Source of the DNA: JACQFK01 sp036383955
Lineage (GTDB): Bacteria > Planctomycetota > MHYJ01 > JACPRB01
Direction of reading: 5' to 3'
DNA: 64,000 bases
Assembly (NCBI GenBank): GCA_036383955.1
Contig: DASVNH010000044.1
Span: 13,990-77,989 of the forward strand
The stretch's first letter is position 1, and each line of letters opens with the position of its first letter. The notes beneath the pieces are model-generated. The model had not been told where the DNA came from. It was given only the letters and a program-made list of their open reading frames with translations, and searched no databases. This document shows, one piece after another, positions 15,910 to 24,275 of this stretch. Position numbers and translations under genes: made by a program.

Positions 15910-17133
15910 ATGAGCCTATTGCTGATCCTCGCGCTTCAGGATTGGTCCCAGTTCCGCGGGCCCGGCGGGCAGAACGTCACGGACGACAAGACGCTCCCGC
16001 TCAAGTGGGGGCCGACGGAGAACCTGCTCTGGACCGCCCCGCTCCCGGCCCTCGGCCATGCCAGCCCCATCGTCGTCGGCGACCGCGTGATCGTGTGCGG
16101 CGTGAAGTGGGAGGGCGGCAAGCCGGATCCCAAGGTCATTCCCGAGCATCACGTGACGGCCTACGGCGCCGCGGACGGGAAGAAGCTGTGGGACGCCGTG
16201 ATTCCCCCCGGCCCCTGGCGCCGCGAGGACTTCCGCAGCGGCCCGGGCGGCGGCTACGCGGCGTCGACCCCCTGCTCCGACGGCAAGCGGATCTACGTCG
16301 CCTTCGCGTCCTCGGTCCTGGCCGCCCTCGACCTCGACGGCAAGATCGCCTGGCGCAAGGAGATCACCCCCTACACCTTCGACGTCACGCTCGGGAGCAG
16401 CCCGGTCCTCCACAAGGACACGGTCATCCTGCTCTGCGCGATGGCGAAGCCCTCCGACTCCCGCCTGCTCGCGCTCAAGACCGCGGACGGCGAGACCGCC
16501 TGGGAAACGAAGCTGCCGAAGACCGGCTTCGGACACTCGACGCCCCTCATCGTCGACGTGAAGGGAAAGACGCAGATGCTGGTCGTGGCGTCGGGGGGCG
16601 GCAAGACGGCCGAGGCCCTCCAGAGCTTCGACCCGGCCGACGGGAAGCGGCTGTGGTGGTGCAAGGGCTCCGGCGACGCCTCGTCGGCGGCTTACGCGGA
16701 CGGCCGGGTCTACTTCGATTCAGGCCGAGGCGGCGACGGGGTGGCCGTCGAGCCGGGCGACGGCGAGCTCGCGCCGGCCTGGACGGCGGGGCCGCTCAGC
16801 GAATGCATCGCCTCGCCGGTGATCGCGGGCGGCCACGTCTTCCGCCTGCAGAGCTCCGGCGTGGTGAAGGTCTTCAAGCTGGCGGACGGGACGGAGGCGG
16901 CGAAACAGCGGCTGGAAAAGCTGGGCTCGATCTGGGCCACGCCGCTGCTGGACGGGAACGGGCGCCTCTATTTCGCGAGCGCGGGCAAGAGCGTCGTGGT
17001 CAAGGCCGATCCGACGCTGGAGGTGCTGGGGGGCGGCGACCTGGGCGACGCCAACCACGCGAGCCCCGCCGTCTCGAAGGGCCGCCTCTACCTGCTGGGC
17101 CAGAAGAACCTCTACTGCGTCGGCTCCAAATAG
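15910..17133 (+). CDS. PQQ-like beta-propeller repeat protein, exported
   Basis: 407 residues, starting MSLLLILALQDWSQFRGPGG: a 9-residue hydrophobic leader ending in Gln-Asp, then WSQFRGP, the usual N-terminal motif of planctomycete/verrucomicrobial PQQ-binding-like propellers. Blade signatures repeat through the protein (ASPIVVGDRVIVCG, AASTPCSDGKRIYVAF, GSSPVLHKDTVILLC, STPLIVDVKG, ASPAVSKGRLYLLG). No dehydrogenase cofactor residues are evident; probably a periplasmic binding or scaffold propeller. The partial gene at the window start is a paralogue. Confidence 0.9.
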   Translation: MSLLLILALQDWSQFRGPGGQNVTDDKTLPLKWGPTENLLWTAPLPALGHASPIVVGDRVIVCGVKWEGGKPDPKVIPEHHVTAYGAADGKKLWDAVIPPGPWRREDFRSGPGGGYAASTPCSDGKRIYVAFASSVLAALDLDGKIAWRKEITPYTFDVTLGSSPVLHKDTVILLCAMAKPSDSRLLALKTADGETAWETKLPKTGFGHSTPLIVDVKGKTQMLVVASGGGKTAEALQSFDPADGKRLWWCKGSGDASSAAYADGRVYFDSGRGGDGVAVEPGDGELAPAWTAGPLSECIASPVIAGGHVFRLQSSGVVKVFKLADGTEAAKQRLEKLGSIWATPLLDGNGRLYFASAGKSVVVKADPTLEVLGGGDLGDANHASPAVSKGRLYLLGQKNLYCVGSK

Positions 17134-17228
17134 AGCCAAGCGCCAAGATCCAAGATCCTAGAAAGTCCCCCCCGCCCCCCGGGGGGGAGGGGGATGCCTT
17201 GGCACTAGGTCCTTGGCGCTTGGCTCTC
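17134..17228. repeat. Intergenic inverted element C: heptamer arms around a C/G core
   Basis: Left arm 17136-17156 is CCAAGCG plus two CCAAGAT units; the core is an AAGT-C-run-G-C6-G7 block at about 17163-17187; right arm 17196-17223 is four 7-nt units (GCCTTGG, CACTAGG, TCCTTGG, CGCTTGG). The outer 15 nt (GAGCCAAGCGCCAAG) pair perfectly. It lies between a convergent propeller gene and the ParB-like gene. Confidence 0.9.
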
Positions 17229-17230
17229 GC

Positions 17231-18085
17231 CTACAGGCACTGCATGCACGGCATCTTCCCCCGCTTCGCCACGTCCTTGCGCGAGTAGAACTTCTCGCGG
17301 CGGTCGTCGGGGATCAGCTGCGCGAAGGGGCAGGACGGCGAGTGGAAGTGGGTCGAGGATTCGGCCGTGACGTAGGCCGCTTCCTTGCCCGACATCCGGT
17401 CCACGAGCTCCTTGGTCTCCTCGAGCCCGAGCTTCTCGTTGTAGATGAGCTCGATCGTCTCGAGCTGGGCGTCGGGGTCGGTCGTCCCGGTGGAGAGGAT
17501 CTGCGCGTGCTCCTCGCTGATCATGTTCGCGCGCAGGGCCTCGAGGATCGGCACCGGGAGGTCGAGCAGCCCGCGGGCGCGGCGCAGGTTGTCGACCTGC
17601 AGCCCCATGGCGTCGGCCAGCTCGCCTTCCTGGATCTTCGGGTACTTCCGGTGGATGCGGTCGAACATCTGGACGATGTCGATCTTCGACAGCTCCTCGC
17701 GGTGCAGGTTCTCCATGTAGCTGATTTCCATGACCTGCCGCGGCTTGAGGCTGCGCACGATGGCGGGGACGAACTTGAAGCCCAGCTCGCGCGCGGCCTG
17801 GAGCCGGCGCTGGCCGGCGACGAGCGAGTAGCGCCCGCCTTCCTTGTTCACGATCAGCGGCACGATGATGCCGTACTGCTCGATCGACTTCTTCAGGTCC
17901 GCCAGCGGCTCGTCCAGCACGTACTCGCGCGGCTGGAACGGATTCGCCTGGATCTGGTCGACCGCGACGTACGCCAGGCGGTCTTCCTTGCGCTTCAGGC
18001 CGAAGATCCGCTTGACCCCGTTGACCAGGCCGCGCCAGAGGCTGTTGCCTCCGCAGTGGCCGCAGACATGCTTGTTCTCGCCCAT
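17231..18085 (-). CDS. ParB/RepB/Spo0J-like protein with terminal Cys motifs
   Basis: 284 residues from MGENKHV (GAGAGGG upstream); an in-frame Met 8 codons earlier lacks a site. A CGHCGG knuckle at the N-terminus is followed by the ParB N-terminal domain: NPFQPREYV (about 60), VAGQRRLQAA, and ENLHREELSKID, which are the CTP/DNA-clamp motifs, then a KorB/HTH-like helical part (QEGELADAMGLQVDNLRRARGLLDLP). The last 45 residues (THFHSPSCPFAQL ... PCMQCL) look like the small metal-binding tail seen in Ada-type zinc domains. No parA neighbour is present, so chromosome partitioning is not assured; a ParB-like regulator is equally possible. Confidence 0.85.
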   Translation of the reverse strand: MGENKHVCGHCGGNSLWRGLVNGVKRIFGLKRKEDRLAYVAVDQIQANPFQPREYVLDEPLADLKKSIEQYGIIVPLIVNKEGGRYSLVAGQRRLQAARELGFKFVPAIVRSLKPRQVMEISYMENLHREELSKIDIVQMFDRIHRKYPKIQEGELADAMGLQVDNLRRARGLLDLPVPILEALRANMISEEHAQILSTGTTDPDAQLETIELIYNEKLGLEETKELVDRMSGKEAAYVTAESSTHFHSPSCPFAQLIPDDRREKFYSRKDVAKRGKMPCMQCL

Positions 18086-18158
18086 AAGGTTACCCTCTCT
18101 CTTCCCCATGACTTATATCGGCCTTGGCAGGACGGGCCTGCACCCATATTATTCACTC

Positions 18159-19799
18159 GTGAAACGAACGGTCGCGGCGCTCCTTGTCCTTGCCCTGAGC
18201 GGAGTCGAAGGGCTCGCGGGCTGCGCCCCGGCTCCCCTCCCCCGCCTCGACCGCGGGGCCGTCGCCGCCCCCGAGCCCCACGCGGCGAAGGTGGGCATCG
18301 ACATCCTCCGCCGCGGCGGGAACGCGGTGGACGCCGCGATCGCCGTCCAGTTCGCCCTCGCCGTCACGTTCCCCAACGCCGGCAACCTGGGCGGCGGCGG
18401 CTTCATGCTCGTCCATCACCGCGACCGGAGCGCCGCGATCGACTACCGCGAGCGCGCGCCCGCCGCCGCGACGCGCGACATGTTCCTCGACCGCGCGGGC
18501 AACGTCGTGCCCCGCCTCAGCCTCGACACCGCGCTCGCCGCCGGCGTGCCCGGCACCGTCGCGGGAATGTGGCTCGCCCACCGCCGCTTCGGCTCGCTCC
18601 CCTGGAAGGACCTCGTCGAGCCGGCCGTCCGCCTCGCGGAGCACGGCTGGATCCTCGACTCCTGGAGCGCCCGCAGCTTCGACGCCGAGAGCCGCCACAA
18701 CGCGCGCGACTACTTCAAGGGCGCGGCCGGCGAGCGCTTCGTCCAGAAGGAGCTGGCCGCCACTCTGCGCCGCGTCGCCGACGGGGGCCCCGACGGCTTC
18801 TACCGCGGCGAGACCGCCCGGCTGATCGTCGAGGAGATGAAGCGTTCGAACGGCCTCCTCACGCTCGACGACCTCGCGTCGTACGAGGCGAAGGAGCGCG
18901 TCCCCCTCGAAGGATCCTACCGCGGCCTCCGCGTCGTCTCGATGCCCCCGCCCTCGTCGGGCGGCGTCGCGCTGCTCCAGCTCCTCGGCATGATCGAGCC
19001 CAGAGACGTCCGCGCCCTCGGCTTCCACTCCGCCGCCCACCTCCACGCCGTCTGCGAAATCGAGAAGCGCGTCTTCGCCGACCGCGCCGAATACCTGGGC
19101 GATCCCGATTTCACGAAGGTCCCGGTCGAGCGCCTGGTCTCGCCCGCCTACCTGAAGCGGAGGATGTCGGACCTCACCGAGCGCCGCAGCGATCCGGCGG
19201 GGATCGCGCCCGGGCCCGAGGAGACGACGCACTTCTCGGTCGTCGACCGCTGGGGCGGCGCGGTGGCGAACACGACGACGCTGAACGGCAACTACGGCTG
19301 CGGCCTGGTGGTGCGCGGCGCGGGCTTCCTTCTCAACAACGAGATGGACGACTTCTCGGCCAAGCCGGGCGCGATGAACATGTTCGGCGCCACGGGCGGG
19401 GCGGCCAACGCGGTCGCGGCGGGCAAGCGGCCGCTCTCCTCGATGGCCCCGGCCTTCGTGTTCCGCGACGGCGCGCTCTGGCTCGTCCTGGGCACGCCCG
19501 GCGGCACCACGATCTTCACCACCGTCTTTCAGGTGATCGTCAACCGGGCGGATTTCGGGATGTCGCTCGAAGACGCCGTCCGCGCCCCGCGCTTCCACCA
19601 CCAGTGGCCGCCGGCCCACCGCGAGGAGGATCCCGTCTGGTTCGAGGCGGCGCCGGCGGCGGCCGACGCCCTGCGCGCCCTCGGCTATTCCGTGCGGGTG
19701 CGCGGCCGCATCGGCGACGTCCAGGCGGTCGAGATCGACGGCCCCCGCGGCCTCCCCGTGAGCGATCCGCGCGGCATCGGCGCCGCGCTGACGGAGTAG
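18159..19799 (+). CDS. ggt: Gamma-glutamyltransferase, lipoprotein-type signal
   Basis: 546 residues, N-terminal nucleophile hydrolase cleaving gamma-glutamyl bonds (glutathione and others), made as a precursor that self-cleaves at Thr. The nucleophile is Thr357 in ETTHFSVVD; further blocks are NAVDAAIAVQFALAV, GNLGGGGFMLVH, DYRERAP, GVPGTVAGMW, MPPPSSGGVALLQ and PLSSMAPAFVF. The GTG at 18159 (VKRTVAALLV) gives a basic n-region and lipobox GLAGC; an ATG at 18108 is the alternative. Part of the signal peptide (LSGVEG) is encoded by a REP-like palindrome, see 18193. Confidence 0.93.
   Translation: MKRTVAALLVLALSGVEGLAGCAPAPLPRLDRGAVAAPEPHAAKVGIDILRRGGNAVDAAIAVQFALAVTFPNAGNLGGGGFMLVHHRDRSAAIDYRERAPAAATRDMFLDRAGNVVPRLSLDTALAAGVPGTVAGMWLAHRRFGSLPWKDLVEPAVRLAEHGWILDSWSARSFDAESRHNARDYFKGAAGERFVQKELAATLRRVADGGPDGFYRGETARLIVEEMKRSNGLLTLDDLASYEAKERVPLEGSYRGLRVVSMPPPSSGGVALLQLLGMIEPRDVRALGFHSAAHLHAVCEIEKRVFADRAEYLGDPDFTKVPVERLVSPAYLKRRMSDLTERRSDPAGIAPGPEETTHFSVVDRWGGAVANTTTLNGNYGCGLVVRGAGFLLNNEMDDFSAKPGAMNMFGATGGAANAVAAGKRPLSSMAPAFVFRDGALWLVLGTPGGTTIFTTVFQVIVNRADFGMSLEDAVRAPRFHHQWPPAHREEDPVWFEAAPAAADALRALGYSVRVRGRIGDVQAVEIDGPRGLPVSDPRGIGAALTE
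18193..18212. repeat. REP-like palindrome within the ggt signal sequence
   Basis: CCCTGAGCGGAGTCGAAGGG is an imperfect palindrome of the CTGAGC...GTCGAAGG type common in many bacterial genomes. It is read in frame as LSGVEG inside the signal peptide. Related sequence forms the large hairpin at 48085-48165. Confidence 0.7.
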
Positions 19800-19803
19800 C
19801 CCG

Positions 19804-20703
19804 TCAGGGGGCAATGCCCATCCGCTCCTTCAAGTCGGGAATCCCGTTGAAGAGGGATGGAACGATCTCGGTTTCCGGAGCCGCGCGGCGCAGAGGATCC
19901 CCGAGCCGCCGGAACTCGTCCCAGGCGGCGCAGCGCGCCCAGAGATAGAGCTCGGCCATCATCATCTGCTCCAGATAGATCTTCAGCGTCCAGAGGACGG
20001 CCGCCGCCCCGATGACCCAGCTGAGATGGGCCTTCATCCATTCCGGCGCCGCGAGCCAGCCGATCGTCATCGGAAGGGCGACGATCGCGACGAAAAGGGC
20101 GGAGAGAGACATCGCTCCCAGGAAGGAGACCCATTCTCCCTTCAGGATGTCCACGCTGCGTCTCACGGCCTTCCAGGGGCCCGCGCCCTCCCAGGCGATC
20201 GCCGGCAGAGACAGGAACACGCCCAGGCGGATCCCTTTGTGCAGGATGTCGAAGAACGTCCGCAGCACCCGATCGGAGCTTCGATCCTTCGAGGCCAGCA
20301 GCGATTCCACGATCCAGAGGACGACCTCCACCACGGCCCAGACGGCCGCCAGGGGCAGCAGGGCCCAGCTGTTCCGGACCAGCGTGTCGAAGAACGCGCG
20401 GAACATGCGCGTGGGGCGCCCGGTCTCGATGTGCTGGAGGAACTCCAGGAGCATCGAACAGGCGAAGAGCGTGACGTAGTTCACCGCCGCGGCCAGCGCC
20501 CAGACGTAGAAGAGCGCAGCCGAAGGATCCAGCCGCCGCCAGGGGATCCGGGGGATGAAATGAAACAGGATCCCCACACTCAGGATCCAGGCGCCCGCCA
20601 GGGGCAGGACGACCGCCGGATTCTGGACGAGGAAGCGCAGGCAGAGGCGCAGCGTCCGGAACTCCGCGCTCACGTCGTCCGACTTCCGCGAGAACCAGCT
20701 CAT
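19804..20703 (-). CDS. Multi-pass membrane protein, DUF6159-like
   Basis: 299 residues with about six hydrophobic segments (PAVVLPLAGAWILSVGILFHF, LFYVWALAAAVNYVTLFACSM, ALLPLAAVWAVVEVVLWIV, LGVFLSLPAIAWEG, AMSLSALFVAIVALPMTIGWL and VIGAAAVLWTLKIYLEQMM). The layout and the 'AWEGAGPWKAVRRSVDILKGEW' type loop resemble the DUF6159 family. Function unknown. It ends 5 nt from the convergent ggt stop. Confidence 0.75.
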   Translation of the reverse strand: MSWFSRKSDDVSAEFRTLRLCLRFLVQNPAVVLPLAGAWILSVGILFHFIPRIPWRRLDPSAALFYVWALAAAVNYVTLFACSMLLEFLQHIETGRPTRMFRAFFDTLVRNSWALLPLAAVWAVVEVVLWIVESLLASKDRSSDRVLRTFFDILHKGIRLGVFLSLPAIAWEGAGPWKAVRRSVDILKGEWVSFLGAMSLSALFVAIVALPMTIGWLAAPEWMKAHLSWVIGAAAVLWTLKIYLEQMMMAELYLWARCAAWDEFRRLGDPLRRAAPETEIVPSLFNGIPDLKERMGIAP

Positions 20704-20746
20704 CGCGGATAGGACGGCCCGCGACGCCCCGCGTTACCCGGTGAGC

Positions 20747-23350
20747 TCACCGGAAGCCTTGGAACGGCTTGATCGTCGTCTCCGGCTTCTCGAAGGTGCC
20801 GGTGACCTCGACGCCCATGAGGGCGCCCGTGAACAGGCCGAGGAACTCCGCGGTCCAGTTGAAGATGAAGAAGTCGAGGCCGAGCAGGCGGCCCGAGTGC
20901 GGCCGAAGGTAGAGGTGCAGGTCGCCGTCGAAGTTCACCCGGCCGTGCCCCACGATGCTCGACGTCTCGCTCGTGAAGGCGAGCTTCGAGATGGCGAACT
21001 TCTTCCCCTTGATCTCGAAGTCGATCGCGCCGGCCTCGAAGACGTTCTTGCCCTTGAAGAGGTCCTGGGGATTGAGCTGGAAGACGCTAAGGAAGATCGG
21101 GACGTCCCACATCGCCGCGTCGAGGACCCGCAGGCGGCCGGTGCCGGACATCGACGCCCCGTCGCCCGCCGTGCCCTGGAGGTCGCGCAGCTCCAGCGAA
21201 GCCCGGCCGGCGAGGGCCTTCTGCTTGAAGCCGCCCGTGTCCTTGGCGAACTCCGCCAGGTTGAGGCGGTCGATGGTGAACAGGCGCCCGAAGAAGACTC
21301 CGGTGTCGATGTCCAGGCCGAACGACTCGCCGGTGATCTGGCCGCCGTAGGCCGCCGCCTTGATGTTGACGAAGTTCAGCCGCGGGCCGTTCAGGTTGAA
21401 GCTGGCGGTGACGTCCGTCAGCCGCTTGCCCAGGATGGCCGCGCGGGAGAACGACACGCTCCCCTGCATCAGCGACGTCTCGCCGGTGAAGCTCGCCAGG
21501 CTCACCGTGCCCTCGAGGTCCTCGAAGCGCGGGTCCGTCTCGATCGCCGCCTTCGTCAGGCGCAGGACCACGTCCGCCTGGGTCTCGCCGCCCGCCTTGA
21601 TCTTCAGCGCCGAATTGAACGAGACCGTCCCCACCAGCTTGAGGGCCTCGACGACCTTCTTCAAGGACGCCGGCAGCGCCGCCTTGACGTCCGCGTCGAG
21701 CGGCAGGCCCGCGGCGTCGACATGCAGCGAGGTCATCTCGTCGGTCACCGTCCCGTGGATCTCGATCTCCGCCCCGACGACCTTCGCCAGCAGGTGCCGG
21801 AGCGTCACTTTGCCCGCCCCGTCCAGCTCGATCTCCCCCGTCAGCCCGATCGCCGGCAGCGGGATCTCCTTCCACGTCACCGCGTTGCCGAGCGCCCGCG
21901 CGCGGCCGCCCGTCTCGACCTCCTTGCCCTTCGCCTTGCGCACCCACCAGCGCAGGTCGACCGGCCCCGCCGGCCGGAAGCTGTCGTAGGTCTCCCGCGG
22001 CTTCGGCGGCAGGGCGTCGCGCAGCCGGGCGTCCAGCGGCAGCGTCTCCGCGTCGATCCGCAGGTCCACCTCCGGGTCCGCCGTGATGTCCCGCACGCTG
22101 CCGCTGATCTCCAGCGTCGTCGCGCCCTGTTTCGCGCGCAGGCGCTTCACCACCGCGTCGTCGCCGTCGAAGAAGAGCTCCCCGTTCAGCCCCTTCACGG
22201 GATACGGGAAGTTCTTGTACGTCATTGCCGCGTCGGCCAGCGTGATGTCGAGCGGGATCGACTCCTTTTCGTCCGCGCCCCGCTTCCGCAGCACCCGCCC
22301 CCGCGCCGTCGCCCGCCCCGAGGGCCCGAACAGGTCCCAGACCCGCTGGGCGTCGGCCCCCAGCGCCGAGCGCAGCAGGGCGTCGAGCGGCATGTCGTCG
22401 ATCTCGACGCGGAACGCGTACGCGGCCGCCGCGTCGTAGCCGTCCGCCCAGCCGTCGAAGCGGATCCCCGTCCCCCCGCTCCGCGCCTCCATGTGCTTGA
22501 TCCGGAAGCCGTCCGCGAAGAAGTCGAGCTCGCCCTCCACCCGCTCGATCGGGTACGGGAAGTTCCGGTAGTAGATCGACATCCCCCGCGGCCGGAAACG
22601 CGCGGTGAAGTCGACGCCCTTCCCCGGCGCCTTCGAGATCTCCACGTGGAGGTCCGCCTTCCCCGCCGGCTTGTACTTGTCGAAGATGTCGCGCGGCCCC
22701 GCCGCCAGCGCCTCGCGCAGGGCGGGGCGGATCTGCCAGCCTTCCGTCGACATCCGCAGCCTGTACGCGCCGGTCTCCAGGTCGGCTTCGCCGGCGGCCG
22801 TCCACGCCCCCAGCAGAGGGCTCTCGAACGCCGCCTCGAAGTGCGCGCGATAACCGTCCGTCGCCGCCGCCGTGATCCGCCCGAGCGTCACGCCCAGCGG
22901 CCGCCCGGGCGCGAGCACCGCCCCCAGGTCCAGCTCCACCGTGCCGCCGTCGATCTCGATCCGCGGGAGGTCGGGCGTCGGGAACACGTCCTTGATCGTC
23001 GTCTTCGAAGGTTCGCCCTTCCCCAGCTCCTCGAAGAGCGCGTCGCTCAGGCGCAGGCGGACGTCGCGCAACACCGCGCGCGACGGCCGGCCCCCCGTGA
23101 GCTCCACCTCGACGCGGCCGGCCTGGAAGGCGCGCACCTTGCCGGCGGCGACCTCGACGCCCTCGAGCAGGATCCGGCCGTCGAGCGACACGCGGATGTC
23201 CCGGGCCGAGCACGCGCCGCCCGTGAGGCGGTCGAGCTCCCGCCGCGCGTAGGCGCCGAGCGCCCCGCCCCGGACGAGGATCCAGAGGTCCGCGCCGACG
23301 ATCGCCGCGGCGATGGCCAGCATCGAGACGTACGCCAGGAGCTTCCTCAC
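20747..23350 (-). CDS. AsmA-like envelope protein with four internal repeats
   Basis: 867 residues from a GTG start; one N-terminal signal anchor (LLAYVSMLAIAAAIVGADLWIL). The remainder is beta-rich, with AsmA/YhdP/TamB-type phrasing (LRDVRLRLSDAL, GELDFFADGF, GTVTDEMTS, GTGRLRVLDAAMWDVPIFLS), ending with the typical GVEVTGTFEKPETTIKPF. Within it a block recurs four times at about 120-residue spacing: 'LP-LDA-x-x-R-x-AL-PP ... Y-D-x-F-x-PAG-x-V-D-L' (for example LRDALPPKPRETYDSFRPAG). Such proteins bridge the periplasm and are linked to lipid transport between membranes; that role is inferred from the family. TATAAT lies 9 nt before the GTG, back to back with the ftcD promoter. Confidence 0.85.
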   Translation of the reverse strand: MRKLLAYVSMLAIAAAIVGADLWILVRGGALGAYARRELDRLTGGACSARDIRVSLDGRILLEGVEVAAGKVRAFQAGRVEVELTGGRPSRAVLRDVRLRLSDALFEELGKGEPSKTTIKDVFPTPDLPRIEIDGGTVELDLGAVLAPGRPLGVTLGRITAAATDGYRAHFEAAFESPLLGAWTAAGEADLETGAYRLRMSTEGWQIRPALREALAAGPRDIFDKYKPAGKADLHVEISKAPGKGVDFTARFRPRGMSIYYRNFPYPIERVEGELDFFADGFRIKHMEARSGGTGIRFDGWADGYDAAAAYAFRVEIDDMPLDALLRSALGADAQRVWDLFGPSGRATARGRVLRKRGADEKESIPLDITLADAAMTYKNFPYPVKGLNGELFFDGDDAVVKRLRAKQGATTLEISGSVRDITADPEVDLRIDAETLPLDARLRDALPPKPRETYDSFRPAGPVDLRWWVRKAKGKEVETGGRARALGNAVTWKEIPLPAIGLTGEIELDGAGKVTLRHLLAKVVGAEIEIHGTVTDEMTSLHVDAAGLPLDADVKAALPASLKKVVEALKLVGTVSFNSALKIKAGGETQADVVLRLTKAAIETDPRFEDLEGTVSLASFTGETSLMQGSVSFSRAAILGKRLTDVTASFNLNGPRLNFVNIKAAAYGGQITGESFGLDIDTGVFFGRLFTIDRLNLAEFAKDTGGFKQKALAGRASLELRDLQGTAGDGASMSGTGRLRVLDAAMWDVPIFLSVFQLNPQDLFKGKNVFEAGAIDFEIKGKKFAISKLAFTSETSSIVGHGRVNFDGDLHLYLRPHSGRLLGLDFFIFNWTAEFLGLFTGALMGVEVTGTFEKPETTIKPFQGFR

Positions 23351-23359
23351 AGGCCCCTG

Positions 23360-23384
23360 ATTATAGGAGACGAAAAGCTACAAT
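23360..23384. promoter_or_regulatory. Back-to-back -10 boxes for divergent AsmA-like gene and ftcD
   Basis: The divergent start codons are only 40 nt apart. TATAAT (complement of 23360-23365) points at the AsmA-like GTG 9 nt away, and TACAAT (23379-23384) points at the ftcD ATG 6 nt away. With this spacing neither message has room for a leader with a ribosome-binding site. Confidence 0.6.
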
Positions 23385-23390
23385 CCCCTC

Positions 23391-24275
23391 ATGATCCTGG
23401 AATCGGTCCCCAACTTCAGCGAGGGACGCCGCCGCGACGTCTGCGACGCGATCTCCGCGGCCGCCGCCGCCGGGGGCGCGCGGGTGCTGGACCTCTCGCT
23501 CGACCCCAACCACAACCGCTCCGTGCTCACGCTCGTGGGAGACGCCGGCGCCCTCGCCGCGGCGACGTTCGCCGCCGCGAAGAAGGCCGTCGAGCTCATC
23601 GACCTCACCCGCCACGCGGGGGAGCATCCGCGGATGGGGGCGATCGACGTCCTTCCCTTCATCCCCCTGAAGGACGGGTCGATCGCGGACGCCGTCGCGC
23701 TCGCGCGCGCGGTGGGACGTCGGATCGGCGACGAGCTCGGCGTCCCGGTGTTTCTCTACGAGAGCGCGGCGACCCGGCCGGACCGGAAGAATCTCGCCGA
23801 GATCCGGAAGCCCCAGTTCGAGGGCCTGCGCGACCTGATCGGGAAGGATCCCGACCGCGCTCCCGACTTCGGCCCGGGCCGGATCCACCCCACCGCCGGC
23901 TGCGTCGCCGTGGGCGCGCGCATGCCGCTCATCGCCTACAACGTCGACCTGAAGTCCGAGGACCTCGCCCTGGCCAAGAAGATCGCCAAGCGGATCCGCG
24001 AGCGCGACGGCGGCCTGCCCGGCATCAAGGCCCTCGGCCTTTTCCTGGCCGACCGCGGCCGCGCCCAGGTCTCCATCAACGTCTGCGACTACACGCGGAC
24101 CGGGCTGCTCGACGTCTTCCGGGCCGTCGAGAAGGCCGCCGCGGAGGCGGGCGTCGACGTCCATTCGAGCGAGGTCGTGGGCCTCGTCCCGGAAGCGGCG
24201 CTGCCGCCCGACGCCCTCCGCGCCCTCCGGCTCGAGGGCTTCTCCGACGCCCTGATCCTCGACCGCCGCCTATGA
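23391..24275 (+). CDS. ftcD: Glutamate formimidoyltransferase
   Basis: 294 residues, the transferase half only (no cyclodeaminase domain). It moves the formimino group from N-formimino-glutamate, the late product of histidine degradation, to tetrahydrofolate. Motifs: ESVPNFSEGRR at the N-terminus, DPNHNRSVLTLVG, DLTRHAGEHPRMGAIDVLPF, VFLYESAA, and VGARMPLIAYNVDL. The ATG follows TACAAT by 6 nt. Its stop overlaps the cobB start (ATGA). Together with hutH and hutU it gives three of the histidine-degradation steps in this window, at three separate sites. Confidence 0.95.
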   Translation: MILESVPNFSEGRRRDVCDAISAAAAAGGARVLDLSLDPNHNRSVLTLVGDAGALAAATFAAAKKAVELIDLTRHAGEHPRMGAIDVLPFIPLKDGSIADAVALARAVGRRIGDELGVPVFLYESAATRPDRKNLAEIRKPQFEGLRDLIGKDPDRAPDFGPGRIHPTAGCVAVGARMPLIAYNVDLKSEDLALAKKIAKRIRERDGGLPGIKALGLFLADRGRAQVSINVCDYTRTGLLDVFRAVEKAAAEAGVDVHSSEVVGLVPEAALPPDALRALRLEGFSDALILDRRL

